Source of the DNA: Branchiostoma floridae
Lineage: Eukaryota > Chordata > Leptocardii > Amphioxiformes > Branchiostomatidae
DNA: 64,000 bases
NCBI RefSeq assembly: GCF_000003815.2
Contig: NC_049979.1
Coordinates: 14,428,394 to 14,492,393, forward strand
Direction: 5' to 3'
Shown: piece by piece, positions 1-14,300 of the stretch
Numbering within the stretch: the first letter of the stretch is position 1
Layout of the letters: each line of letters opens with the position of its first letter
Translations under genes and position numbers: made by a program
The notes under the pieces: model-generated
What the model saw: the letters and a program-made list of their open reading frames with translations, nothing else
What the model was told of the DNA's origin: nothing
Database searches by the model: none

Positions 1-1949
1 TGACCTTACACTGCTACTGCCCATCTCTAAAGGAACCAATGCACATCACCTTGATGGCACTGATCAGCATGTTCAGGACACATCATATGCATTACTTTCT
101 ATGCTGCATTACTAACTACCACCCTGCACTGCACAAAATAATCTCCACCCCTTTCTGTGGTGATAGAAATTTGTACAATTTGTCACCTTTCCACATGATG
201 GAATATGTTGATCCGTGTATCATTATATGGGTTATGGGAGATGTCTTTATATAGAGTCCCATCTGACTCTCATCACAACATATACTATTTGAAGGATGAT
301 CTTGAATTACAGAAGTTTTCCATTATAATTGTATTCAACTTGTTATGGTGGAGTTAAGGGGAAACTATGACTACTGCTACAATTATTACATTTATATTGG
401 ATGAGAAGATTATCGAACACCTGACAATGCACATTGTTTCTGTTCATGTTGTCTCAGTGGAATGAAATACATATAAAGCCAAATTGGCTACCCTAAATGC
501 AGTCGGTAATAGTTGCTCAACAAGTAAACCCAATAGAGAACTTCCTCTGATGAGCCAAAATACAGTAGTGGGCACGTCAGATTGTTACTGGTCAGGACTG
601 CATGTTTGTACGTTGACTGTAACGACCACCACAGCAATACCAACTTGCACCATACCACAGCTCCGTCAATCACAGAAGTTTGTAGTGCTTTAGTCTTCTA
701 TACGCACAAGGAGGAGGGTGTGTTGCCGATGGGATGTAAAACCTGAGTGTAGAAAAAGAAAAAGGAATGTCAGATGTCTTAAAGTGCCTGCTTCGTCACT
801 TAACAAAAAGATGTGTCTCAATCCTTTCTTATTTCTATGACTGTTCAGCTGCATCGAAATTCTTGACAGTAGATTAAATCACATATCAGACACATGTACT
901 GCACTTTGATGAGTAAAAGGTGGGTAACCCAGGACTGTTGGTTTCATCCACTAATATTGGGGCATTGCTCCTCTTCTCATTGATGCAGTTGATTCTCTAT
1001 GGTGCTTGCAAGGTGTAAGCAGGACCAACAGCTTATTGCACCTTCTGAAAAACGGCATCCCTACTGGTAGAAAGCAAATCAGGGTCCAGAACAACCAGAA
1101 TTGGTAGCTGCAACCTTCTGATTCAGATGCAGGATTGCACAGCACTATACTCTATCTACAAAATGTAAATGACCTACTCTATGTGAACCATAGGAAGGGA
1201 CACAGGACTCACCAAATTGTCTTAGTCCTCAGTTCTGCAACATTTGGAGAGAGAAGGAAGGGGAATAACATTCTAAGCAGTTTGTAGCCACAGACTCTGA
1301 ATTTCAAAATACACAGCACTTTCTGGATACAACTACCTCCCAAGACAAGCAGTCTTTTGTGGCACTGGTTCCAAGAAGAAAGAGAACTAAAGGAGGGAGT
1401 GGGAACTGATAGAACCAATTACTGAGCGTGACTGCAAAAGACTGAAATAAGACGTCTACAAGGAAACTAAGACATAATTCTAAGGAACAATTTTCTCAAG
1501 AAAGCTTTCAGCTACTAGCACAGTGACTGGCTGTCAAAGGCCACTAATCTAACTTTGAGGAACAAAAGCAAAACAGAAGAAGCCACAATCAGAACTATAC
1601 TGTGCACAGAAGAAAACAGGGGTACTACTAGTATTCCATTATAGCTGATGATGAAAAGCAAAGCAATGGGAGAACGGAATGAAAAGACCAGTATTGCCTC
1701 TACATTCAGTGCTGTTTTCACTTTCCACTTTTTAACAGGACAGTACATGCATGTCCTTTGTACATGTACAACACACACACACACACACACATAAAGATAT
1801 CTACATGTATGCTCCAACAAGAAATGGCAGTACTAGGCAGACAGAAAACAATACAAATTTCAAATGTTATATAACATTCATTATGTTAAGAAGAAAACCA
1901 GAATTGTATACCAACTGCAAAAGTACACATTAGACTAACACTAATTATA
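1..1949. other. Stretch without supported gene (downstream of stonin)
   Basis: I see no exon with convincing protein character, splice borders or phase here. The ORFs are short and of random composition. The only distinct structure is a CA microsatellite near 1.77 kb. The part nearest 1950 is immediately 3' of the stonin poly(A) signal. Confidence 0.5.
1769..1792. repeat. (CA)n microsatellite
   Basis: About 12 uninterrupted AC dinucleotides, flanked by TACATGT-like sequence. Short ORFs reading through it (TH or VC dipeptide runs) are artefacts of the repeat. Confidence 0.9.
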
Positions 1950-1955
1950 TTTAAT
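1950..1955 (-). terminator. Candidate poly(A) signal of the stonin gene
   Basis: Reading the minus strand gives ATTAAA about 60 bases after the stonin stop codon. This is the commonest variant of the AATAAA signal, at a plausible distance for a short 3' UTR. No transcript evidence is available. Confidence 0.4.
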
Positions 1956-2012
1956 TGAGCCCATGAAATGACAAAGTACGGTTATGCTTTTACTGGACAG
2001 AGGTTGGTCATC

Positions 2013-2317
2013 TTACTCAGGACGGCTGTTCAGTGGTTCGTCTAGAGCAGGATTCCCAGACTTTGGGCAAGGATCTGGATCCTCCTCTCTCTCAATTGCC
2101 ACCTTGTAGCTGTAGTGTGCTTTATACCTCACCCACTTCTCGGGGATAACTGGCGCAGCTAACGGGTTGGACACGGAGATGGACCGTACAATACTCTTGG
2201 AGGCGGTGGTCAGGGGCATGGTGAAGTCCACCTCAAAGTGTGGCCCAAGTGATGTGGGGATGTCGAGCTCACTAGCCATGTCAATTCTACAGATGAGGGT
2301 TTGGGTGGAGTATGCTC
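2013..2317 (-). CDS. STON2: Stonin exon 5: end of mu-homology domain and stop
   Basis: Acceptor GTTGTCCCCCAG|GAGCATAC. It encodes AYSTQTLICRIDMASELD and so on, ending SGNPALDEPLNSRPE and a stop. The reading frame continues exactly from exon 4. The section around PEKWVRYKAHYSYKVAIE corresponds to the terminal strands of the MHD. ATTAAA follows about 60 nt after the stop. Confidence 0.9.
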
Positions 2318-5300
2318 CTGGGGGACAACAACATGTATATAGAAGTTTAAATGCGTTAATTATATTGTAGGATGTGATGGATTCTGGCATATACTGCCTC
2401 TTTGCCACGACAGGGACATTAAAGGCTCATGGTAGGGCTTAATTATATGTCAGTAATATCAATTGTAAGTAATATTCACTAATAAGCTGTTGCTACCAAG
2501 GAAAACAGGGTTTATAGTGGTGAGTCAAAAATATGTGTAAGGTGCACAGATACTGTACTTTGTGTTGGAGTATAATTCAATTTCAGTGTCTACAAAAGAA
2601 GGGCTGAACAGGAGAACAGATCTGACATGAAAAACAGAATAGTGAGACAAGCAATGCAAAAGCAATGAAAGAGACAAGACTAACACAAAGGATATAGCAC
2701 CAAATGATGTGGTATATGGGAAGTGTAGTTATCAGCCTTCACAATGACAGCAATTGAGACCATGCCATGTATTTGTCACTTTACCTGCTTTCTCTTTGCT
2801 AGCAGTGAAAGGGAGGGGTTTGCCAGTGAATGGAACATTGCCAGTGAATGGAACAACTGCAAGGGAAGATGGAGACAGTTCTTGTCAGTTAGAATGGCAA
2901 GTGTCACATAATACCTAGAACATAACCATCTTATCTCTATTCCCAAGATCTAAATGTTAGCAGAACATTTCATACTGTTTAATGTACAAATCCTTTCATA
3001 TACATGTACTTGATCTATCCTCCTCCTGTTACTAGTATATACTCAGTGTAACTACCTACCATAGCACATTTCAAAGATGGATCAGGTAAGTAGTAGATGA
3101 TGAGTAAATGGTAATCATCAGGTAGCTGTCTAATAGTCCATCTAGTTACACTTTAAAACACTTGGTGTCTTTTCAAATTCAGAGTTACAGAATATTTTCT
3201 GTAGTAGCCCAATCAACTGAATGTTACAAAATCCAGAAAACTAACTCACCTTGATTTCTCTCAGGCAGCCGGCTTATCTTCCATACTATTGCCCTGAAGG
3301 CGTATTCATACTTGGCCGTTCCTACTGACACTTCAATCCTGGGAGACGTGTACTGCTCAAAGGTGGATGAGCCCTTGGGCAGCTTTTTCTTGCTAGAACG
3401 CAGAGACTTGGTGCCGAGGGGCCCCACTGGAGTCTCGTTCCGCAGGTACTTCATCCATAGATCAGGAACGGGCAGACGGATCATAATGTTTTCACAAGGA
3501 ACAGCTTCTGGGTCCTTCTTGTTAACATAACCTGTGCAGGTTGCATCACATCTGAGCTCGAAGTGAGGTCCCTTATTGATGTACCTTGCTTTGACAACAA
3601 GTGGTAATTCCTTTTTGTTGCTCTTAACTTTGTATCGCATGAGCTGAAACTTGTTACCATCAAGAGGGCAAAACTTGATTTGCCTGGTGCTGATAAAATG
3701 TTCCTTATTGACACAGCTGTGGAATTCTGGGTTGAGGAGCTTGATCCATTCATCACTTTTGTTTGGAATGATGTCCTGGCGCCGGACAACCTCGTTTCCT
3801 CGGATCTGCTTGTCGTTCATTCCCAAGACGCACTCTGGCATGCCTGTGATGAATACCAGTGTTTGAATGTTGACCTCTACAGCCTGTTTCTCAATCTCAC
3901 CCGTGCGTGCCACAATGCCGCGGAACTCATCCGTCACTTCAACTGTGATCTCATCCTCGATGTATGTTGTTCCCCTATCTCGGTAGGCTGGAAGCTTCAT
4001 AAGAGCATCGTTTACAGCCCTTACAAAATTCAAGAGGTCATCATGCTCAAGAGTTCCAAACTTTACCAAAGTAGAGGCTAGAGGAATGTGATCGATGATG
4101 GCCCTTGGACGGAGAAGACGCTTCTCTTTGTAGGAGACATATTCTATCTTGACGGTATGTATCCGACCCTTCTCATTGTATGCTTGTAGAGTGGGCTCAC
4201 TTACACTGAAAGTGGAGTGCAGCTGTACTTCCTTGAATGGTTCTGTGTTATTTTTCTCATAATACAACTTCAACATGTTACCATCCACAAGCCTCGTGTA
4301 TGTGGGTGTCCAGTATCTCTTCTGGCCAATGAACTTTTTCTTCTCTGGAACACGTAGCATGAGGTACCAGCCGTCCTCCTCACATTTTGGAGGAAAGCTT
4401 TCATCCAATGGTGAGGTGTCTGGACTTGCAGGAAGGGGCTGTACAACACTGATTGGAAGTTTTACAGTTGGGAAGGGCGACGCCTCCTCATCAGGTGGGG
4501 TGGTTGGAGTTTCTGCCTTAAAGGGATTGTATTTCTTTTTGGTTTGTCTTGGAGGGGTGGCTGGAGAGCCAACAGCTGCCTTTGGAGAAAAGGGATCAAT
4601 GGTGGTTAAAGGAGGTCCCATGGCTAACCCAGCATCTTCTACTGGACTCTGAGCTGTTGGCTTGATGTCAGCCACTGAGATGTGCTGCATTGGGGACAAG
4701 TTGAGCTCTTCCTCTGGAGATGCGAGAGGTGCAACTACTTCTGTCTTCTTAGGGGGACTACTGACGGGGGTGCCTTCTTTGGAGGCACTTTTCTGTGGGG
4801 CAAATGGATCAAGTTCTTCTAGCTTCAGGCTTTCTCTGGATGGAGAGATGGCAGTAGGGGGAGATGGAATGCTTGGAGACATTGCTGCAGCACCGGTTGC
4901 TCCGGCAAACAGGTCTGGGGTGTTAGCCTCGTCACCGGGCTTTGAAGCAAATGGATCATCAGGCATTGCAGCAGGTTCTCCTGGGGATGCAAACAAGTCA
5001 TCAGCTGCTGCTGCATCTGGCGGTGATGGTGCAAAGACTTCTCCAGCTGATAGTGTGGCAGGTGCAACAGCATTGCTTGTGGGTGCTTCTGGCTGTGATG
5101 GTGAGGAAAGTAGGTCGATGGCCATGGTTTCAGGCTGAGCTGCGGCTTGTCCTTCCAAGACGTCTTGCTTTACGGCTTCATCGGGCTTTGGTACAAAAGC
5201 ATTTGTCGGTATCATGGCTGGTTTCAGTTCAGCCTCAGGGGATCCTCCCAACAAGTCTGGTGGAGGCACATCCTCAGCAACTGAGCCAAAGAAGTCAATT

Positions 5301-8300
5301 GTCATGGCTGCTGGTGGTGTTGCAGCTTTTGCTGCACTAGTAAACAACTCAGGTGTTTTAGCATCACCTCCTGTTGATGCAAATGGGTCAGCCGGCATTG
5401 ACAAGGGTTTGGCTGTTGTCTCCATGTCACTGAACAGATCAAAATCTGATGTGCTCTTCTTTGCCTCTTCAGGTGCTGGCCTTTTTTCTGTCATTGGTAC
5501 AAAAGAGTCCTCAAAGTGAGTGGAAGGACTCTTCTGGCTCAGTGGCTGCTCCGGTTCTGGCCACTCTTGTACAACAAAGGCATCCTCGAAATTAGCAGAG
5601 AAACTCTTTGTCGGACCACCTTCATCAGTATCCATAAGACCACCTGGCACAAAGGCATCTTCAAAATGAGCAGATGCACTTTTTGTTGGAGCACTTTTCT
5701 CAGATGCATTCAACTCATCTGGAACGAAAGCATCCTCAAACATATCAACTGGCTGAGCAGCAGACGCAGCTGGCTCTTCAACATGGGCAGACTTACTCTC
5801 TGGTGGCGTTGCCCCAATTGCTTCCTCTACTGGGCTCTTTGCAGTTTCTTGGACTGGGCTTCTGGTGACAACTTTTGCCTGTGCAAGTTGGTTCAGCGGT
5901 ACACGTTTCTTGACGGCAGATGTTACAGGAACACCGGGAAGCCCCAACAGCTTTGCTGCTTCTATTGCATCAAAGGCTGGACTAGGTTGGGCTGAGGGTT
6001 TGCTTGGTTGGGAGGGTTTAGCTGAAGGAGCTTTTTCTTTTGGAGTGGATGGCTTGGTGACTGCTGGTGGTTGAGGGTTAGGGGGTGATGTTTGTGGGCT
6101 GGCCAGGGGTGGAGTGGAAGCTACTGGTGCAATAACAGCTTCAGTTGGCGAGGGCATTGAGGCAGGAGCTGGGGCGATTGGGGTGGGTAGGGAATCAGGC
6201 GGTGGAGAGAAGTGGGGAGACTCTTTCTCTGGCTCCACTGCCTCGGATTGCATGATGCCAATGGGAAGGAAAGTTGGCGGTGCAGCTCCTGGTGCTGTTG
6301 GTGACTGAATGTTGAACAAGTCCACCTCAGGTTCTGCAGGCTTCGGAGACAAAAATGGGTCTTTACCGGGCTCTGCAGCATCCAGGGATGAAGAGGCAAA
6401 CAAGTTGAGAGCTTGCTCAGGTTTAGATGAAGAGATAGCAAACAAATCGTTAATGCCACCCTTAGATTTGGACGCTGACACTGCTGTGTCTCCATTCTTA
6501 GGAGCAAAAGGGTCATCTGGCATCGTTACAGGCTCTGCTTCAAAAGAATCTCCCTCAAATTCAGCACCAAAAGGATCTACAGCCTTTGATGGCTGTTGTG
6601 TACCAAATGGATCAAAATTATCTTTCTTAGCCCCCTCTTGTGTCTTTAATGGGTTTGTTGGTGACAGTGCCTGTTGTTTTGCGGCAATATCTGCAAGAAA
6701 GGGATTTGTTGGTGATGGCTGTGTGGGTGTAAGGCCTGACTGCATCATGAGGAAATCCAGGGTGTCAGGAGTCTTAGCCTTTTCTCCTTTTTTCATGAGG
6801 AAGTCAAACTCAGACCCCTGTGGTGGTGGAATTAGTGGTTCTGTCAAAACAGGTTTCTTACTGGGCTGCTTTGAAGGCTCCTCTTTCTTAGTGTCTGCTT
6901 CCAAGGCTTCCAGAAAAGCTGCGTCCCCTTCCTCAAACTCAAAGCCTATCCAACCGGACGGCTGACTTGAGGTGCTGTCTGTCCTTGATGTTGTCTTGTT
7001 TGTAGCTGATGCTGGTACCTGTCTCTTTATTGTCTCCTTGGTATCATCAACAAATGGCACCCATCCAGCCTCTGAACAACCCTCAGCCTCCGAGCCGTTA
7101 CCATGACTACTGTCTTGGGACTCTGGTACGCTGCTGACAGAAGACATGGCATCACTGTGGTTCGCTGTCTCACTTTGTGTGTCCCCAGATGCAAGGAAGC
7201 TACTGGAATCAGACATGGCCTCTACATCAGCACTGCTTGAGGGATCTGCAAAACAGAAAAAGTTGCTGTTAGTCAGGATTCTTGTCATGGAAAAGAGATT
7301 ATTTTTCACCAGGAGATAAGAAGCGCAGCAGCATCTCTTCAGCACCATGGACAGGGTAAGGAAAAAGAGTTCAAACACAAGCAATATCTGGGTAATGAAC
7401 ACATACACAGCAGATTCTAAAATGCCAGCCCTTAAACCTTCAGACTGCAAATGCTGGGTAAAACTGTGTATGTGTGGGCGGGGTCAATTGGATGTTTTTT
7501 TTTTCTAGTTCTGGAAACATGTTGGCCGAAACAGCTTGTACCATAACATCATCATGCTGGATATTCGACTAAATAGTGATTGCCATGTCAGTACAGTCTT
7601 TCAATGGGAATATTCATGTATTGACGTCAGTTGATATTACATATGAAACAGTTGATATCACATATGAAACAGCTGATATGCTTATTGCAATGTGACTTTA
7701 CCTGGTCCCATCTTCACACAGTATTTGAAATCATAATTGAAATCAAGTACCAGCCTTCTATGGTTCCTCTTCTATCAACATAATGAATGAGAAGAGTAAC
7801 TCTCAATGTTCTTTGTGCAAACTAAAAAAGGGCTTGTCATGTTCATCACATCTAAATATTGGGTCTGGAACACAAAGTATGTAATAAAATATTGAAGATG
7901 GCTGAGTAGAAATCATGTAACATGCCTTATACTGCACAGGGTGAAATGAATGGTTGTAAAGACCCACACTAATGAAACACTGCCCTCCTGAGATGTTGTG
8001 TGACCTGAATTGTCACATTGCAGCTGAGCACAGGCGATAGATTTACAGCTCAGGGAACTGACAGCAGTCCCATCAAAGTATTGGAGCAGGACATTTATCA
8101 CACAAGTACAGCATGGGTCTCACTGCAGGATATTCGTCTGTGACTGTTGCATGATTTGCTATGTGGATACAGTAATCTGGGAATGATATCATTTACATGA
8201 ATCCCTCATATTTGGACATGTATCATGAGTACAAGTCTTACTTTAACCTTAATTAGTTTGACATATATGTTTACCGGAATACCTGCAGGTAAATTACGTG

Positions 8301-11300
8301 GACAGAGTGACATTTCAGTGGAGGGGGGCAAAAATGGAAGGGCACCAAGCATTAGGGAAATATTCGAGGATAAGGCTCATGGGATATTACTCATTATTTT
8401 GAAAGGATATCGATGCATGGCTGTAGATTATAGAATAAGCCGAGAATCTGATAGCAGAAATAGGCACTGAGCTAGCAAGAATGTAGACAAAAGGAAATTA
8501 TTTGATATCCTACAAAATAGAAATGTAAGTCTTAGCCATGGTAGATCTAACAACATAATGGCTCACAAATAACTTGCTTTACAGAAAAAAAAAATTCAGC
8601 AACTGAAAAATATAACAGCTCTGTATTGAGCTCTTGATCAATCAATCAATATGTAAAACAAACTAACTGATAATTCTTGATCACCTATCTTTTTAATTAA
8701 GAATACTGGGTAGCCCATATTCTCATAGAAATGGCTGCACAAGTGCCAAGGGCCGAGATTCAAAATACCCCTTCACCCTTAATTACAGTGTCAAACTAAT
8801 TTATGAAATGGACATTTTGCACCCTTGCCCCTGTATTCTATGACAAAAAATACTTTTAGTCCATGTGATGCCATTACATTGATTATTTTCTTTATGTACC
8901 CTGAGATATTATGTTTCAGCAGGCCTGGTCAAAGATGAGGCTACACATTGTGTCTGTCAATGATACAATGGTATGCATCACGCTGACAAAAGGAATTTAA
9001 AGGTTTTTTTTAAGGTTAATTGAGAATTGCCAGACTTTTGATGTTGCATGAAATGAGCAAAAGAAAAAAAAAGGAAGGCCTCATCTAGTTTGTATTTCCA
9101 AGAAGTACTACAACATTAATCAATTGTAGTCCCTGACAGGAGCTTTCCTGTGTATTCCACTGTGCTTCCAAACATGCCCACGGAATGCAAAAATATGCCT
9201 TCGAACCTGCAGTCAACCTTGGAATCCAAGTTGGATGTGCAGAAACAGTTGCAATTCCAAAAAAATTACTTGTACAACTGTCAATTGCTTCAAATATTGT
9301 ACCAAAGACATGACAATTATATGCAAATCTACAAATGTACTCTAACAGTGCTGGTGTTTATACTGGTTTGAAGGGTCATTTTGGCAATTCAAGTTTGTTG
9401 CCAAAATCAGCCTTTTAAATGGTTTTGTGGTTGATATTTCTGCATCAGTGCATGAGAGTAATGTGTTACCAAAAACTGTGTCCATGGAACAGCTGCACTA
9501 TTGATTATGACCCACTTTGTTACCATGATTAGCACTAATGATGGGCTACAAAATGGTACACTGTGGACAAGGTCTAATGACTGTAGAACATGGCATCTTA
9601 TTTCAAAGCAAGGCACTGATAGCAAAAATGCTTGTTTTTTTTCACAAACACCACATACTTATTCCAATCTCAACTGCCTTCAGTATTTCTGCCAAATTTA
9701 ATGCATTTTCAGTTTTTCTATCATTTACCTTAAAAATATTAGGTAATACACATACTGAGTGACACCTTTGATGATGTGGTTACAGACTAGGAACCCATAA
9801 GAGAAGATGCTAGATATTCAATAATGTACCCTTGTATAGCTTTGCAAATTGTAGTTTCAGATCATGACAATCCCTTTTATCTTTGGCCATCTTGCCTTGA
9901 GGGCAATGCATGCAGTGAAAAAAACACCCATGCAAAATGAGAAAATACATATACACATGTATATCTGCTTTGATCTTAGATCACAAAGCCTAGTTCTAAC
10001 CAGTCCTGATGCTGTGGAGATTGCTCAAAGGCAGTAACAACAGACTCCTCCCAGCAGAGCTTTTAGATAATAAAGTTTTCTGTCAACATAAGCTGTCTCT
10101 TTGAGTCTTCGTTCACTCTAATCTTATATATATGTACTGATATTTACCTTTAATGTTCACTTATTTAACATGATAAGAAAATGAATTTGAATGAGACTTG
10201 ACAGAAAATGAATTTTTTTCAAATAAATAAATGAACTGCAGTTTTTCTACTGGGCACCGCCCTTTCACTGAAACATCCCATCCTGCACATTTTAAGTGCA
10301 GTTGCCCTCTTGACAAACAACCTTCCGAATCCTGTTTTACATTTAGCTGGTTTGGCCAAGAAATGTCTCTGTTGTCATGTAAAGAGATTGTATCCATGAA
10401 TCATGTGCACATGGCAGTTTATCACTATACAATATAGAACATTATACATATTATACAGCAGCTGTTATCTTACCTTGTACATTATAAACTGTACATCCAA
10501 TATTATTTTACCGCCCTTGTTGCCTAGCACAAAGACCTAAAGATGAAGATGAGCTGCCTCCATCTTGATTTCCCTTCCAGCTTATCTGCTAGATCTCTAG
10601 AAGCATCTAAACCATATTCTGCAGTTGAACTTGGAGCCTGCCATCCATTAACGGCTACCTGCAGGCTGTACCTGCCAACATGCTCTTATCAGTCAGACCA
10701 GCAGAAGTACATCTACGTCAGTTGCTGACAGCAGGGATGAAAGCAGTAGATAATGAAACTCTGGGGACCGGAAGGATACAGGTTTGACAAAGAATTCTAA
10801 CCATGACCTACTTAAAACAGCTTTTCAGGGATTCCCCCATCTATCATTGTACAACAGGATCGGAGTGCAACAGACAGAATTTGGAGGGACACAGCATCTG
10901 TCTGGTTTGGTATAATGCATAAATAGACTGCTAAGTTAGCTAGGATTTCATTAGACTGGATTGGCCAGACTATATTAGAACTTGGAGTATTTAGCAATGC
11001 AGAAGAAAACCAAAACCAAATTATTATGTTTACAGAATTTACCTAAAACAAGCAAGGGGGATGAAATCAACACTTTTCCAGCTCTTAAACTCCAGGTATC
11101 ATGATGGATACAGCCATTGGAAACATCTTTTAAAGCAGCTCGACTATTATAGCTGCACCTTAATTGTGGAAATTTCTGATAGTCTGTCTCCATATTGTGG
11201 TTCCCCATATAAATTCCCAGCTTCTTATTAGTGTTAAAGCAATGGCCCATTATACAAGGGTAATTTGGAAAAAGCCAAGGCAACATTAAGTGTTATCATA

Positions 11301-14300
11301 CACATGCAAAGTGAGGATTTGATGGTACTAAATTATTACTTTCCACTGAAGCATAAAATGTCCTAATTTTTATGCTTCATAATCATTGACGCAAAAAACC
11401 ATAACACCTAAGCATAGCAGAACATGGCAATCATGCAGAATCAATGAAACGGTGATCTACCAGCACTGCCTAAATATTCTGCCCCATGCACTGGAAAGAC
11501 ATTACTCACACCTCACACCCTATCTTCTCCTACCAGACCTGTAACATAAGCTATCTCCCAACAGCTGGCTTGTTCCACAGACTACATTTAGATGCAGCAC
11601 GGCACACAGACTTGTAAAACGTTCTGTTGGGCACTGACAGATTGTCCTGCTTGGCAATGAGCATCCTTGTGAAAGGCTGTTTTTATGATTACAGGCGTGT
11701 ACCTGGCATTATTTTCAAACAAGTTATAGACTTGATGTGTCTGTGATAGAGGGCATAATGACAGGTACAAGCATTTGTGTTGTTTACACAGGTACTCATC
11801 AACATTCTGAATAGGTTAAGTGCTAATTTGATATGCCTGGAGCACACTGCATATTTTTATGACTGAGATGTGTGGCAGACTAAGATGCTCAACTTTGGTC
11901 AAATAATTAGATTTGTGATTCAAGCATGTCTTATTTGGCATTAGTGTCATTAAGATCTATACATGTCTTGTATATTTGTTGTGTTAAAAACTCGTGGGGA
12001 AGAATAGCTTTGATCAGTGTACTAATTGTGGACTGAAACAAACACCATTCAAACAGAAGCTTGAGATATCCTAGCACTTGCAGGGGAATTTACACAATTA
12101 GGAGATTGAACTGTGCAGCTGCTAGTTATAATATAAGTGATTGATAATGCTTGGTCCCTTGTGGTCTCTCTGGACAGGTGATCAGATGAAACAGAAGTCA
12201 TGAGTAAAGAAGTTAATTTGTTGATGAACCATCATGAGGTCCATAATGGGCACGTCTGGAGTTTATCTGATATATCAGAATTCTGGTAAATATGCCATAA
12301 TCACCTCTGACAAAGATAATATTAATATCTCTGGGTAACTATGCAGCCCAAAATAAATCTCACCCATTATCAAATAACCTTTGAATCAGTGTTGTTTCTC
12401 TTAAAATACTGTTTAATGTGCATAATACTGATATGCCAATGGCATGCCAACTTAAGAGCCTAAGAGTTTAATGACATGGCAGTAAAGTTGATCACCGTTT
12501 CACTAATTCAATCAGCAGTAAACGATGTCACAGATGATACAATGCCTAGTTATCAGCCAAACTCTTGTCACATTTGACAAGCACAACCTCCAAAGCCTAC
12601 CTGTGGATGTAGCGGTGCTTGAAGATGCAGGGGACTGTTGTGCCTCGGCCAGGATCCAGTCATCCTTGGCAGGAGACACTGGTGTGTGGGGGGTAACAGA
12701 GACCGTTGGAATGGCTGGCTGTTCCACAGCACTCCCCTCTGGAAGACCAGGTTCTTCAGTTGGTGTCTTTGCACTGCAGGGTGCCTTCTTTTCTGTGAAG
12801 CTTCTTGTGGCTGGGGGAGAAAATACCCAGATTTGATAACACAACAACATGGAGAGATATTTCCATGTTAGAATTTTGCTAGATTCTGAATTTCATAAAT
12901 CGTAATCACAACATATGTTTATGTATTGAATGAAATACATTAGCGACCGGAAAACATGGTAACTAAAATCAAAATGACTAAAATGCTCATTTATGACGGG
13001 ACCAGAATGAATTTGTCGTCTAGTCTTGAAGGCAAGCTATGATTTGTTGTAATCCTTTTCATCCATCAAACCTCACCAAAGAGTCATCCTGGTGACGATG
13101 AAGTATTTCACTACTAAGGTTCTGCCAGGTATCAGTAATCCTGTCATTTGATAGAATTTTGTTGCTCAAGAGGAAAAAAGCTAGGCATAATTTTGTTATC
13201 TTCATTAACAAAATTGGTGTGTAGAAAATATAAGAATCAGATCGAATTACATGTATGCCAAAGGGTAAGTTATCAGGTGCTGACATGTCTGAAAGAAAAA
13301 AGAACAGACCTACCCAGCTCAATCTAGATATTCACCAGTACAGTTTTTAATCTAGTGAATGTAAAATGATAAATGGTAACCAGCCGAAGGCGAGGTGGAG
13401 GTCATGCTGATATCTGCTGGTATTGACCCAAGTTGGACAGCGGCTGGACTGCTGATTTTCAAAACTGGTTGTTTAACCTTCCCAATGTCAGGCGTTATGA
13501 CACTTGGTTTTGTAAACCCAAGGAAGTTAATATATGAGCTCATACCTCCTTGGTAAACCCTAGTAATGGGTGGGTTACACACAGGTGTCTGTGTGAGGTG
13601 AAGACACATGCTAATACACTTCAATGGCCCACTAGTAGTCTACAGTATTGCTACCAAGGAAGAAATACACTATTTCATGACCATTTGTATATGGTCACAG
13701 AAAATACAACCTGACATCCATTGTTTTGCAGTAATGCATTGTAGTACAATCTTAACACAAGGCTGACAGTAATGCTTGGAGTACAAGGGCTGACAGTAAT
13801 GCTTGGAGTATCTGAAAGCAAATGAATATCTGGCTAAAGGAAATGGTATATCCTTTTAAAAAATGCATCTTTCAACAATTTTATGTGGGCTGAAATAAGA
13901 GGATCACATAATGACTGACATTTTATTTCCAAACAAAGTGTTTACACAAGGGCTGACAGTAATGCTTGGAGTATCTGAAAGCAAATGAATATCTGGCTAA
14001 AGGAAATGGTATATCCTTTTAAAAAATGCATCTTTCAACAATTTTATGTGGGCTGAAATAAGAGGGTCACATAATGACTGACATTTTTTTCCAAACAAAG
14101 TGTTACTTTTGACTGCATTGTCATAAAAAATTTATGCCACATGAATTAAATATTTCCCCTGTACCCATAGATTGATTAGCCAATGCTCTATATAACTCTA
14201 TTCTATCCCCAATGTTGTACATATATTGCTCTAAGAGTCAAGATTGCTCAATTTGTCATTTCTTTACACCTTTTATCTAAATCTGGAAGGTTTTATCCCA

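Noticed and set aside
1515..1933. ORFs on both strands over the CA repeat near 1.77 kb
   Set aside because: Open only because a dinucleotide repeat has no stops. Composition is VC/TH runs.
4275..6965. Several plus-strand ORFs of 100-218 codons opposite stonin
   Set aside because: They are antisense shadows of the repetitive Pro/Ser/Ala-rich stonin exon, which has strong domain evidence on the minus strand.
7246..7450. Upstream Met and hydrophobic N-terminus apparently preceding the giant stonin exon
   Set aside because: A TTTCTGTTTTGCAG acceptor falls at 7246 and the exon phase matches the exon at 12601. The hydrophobic residues are translated intron.
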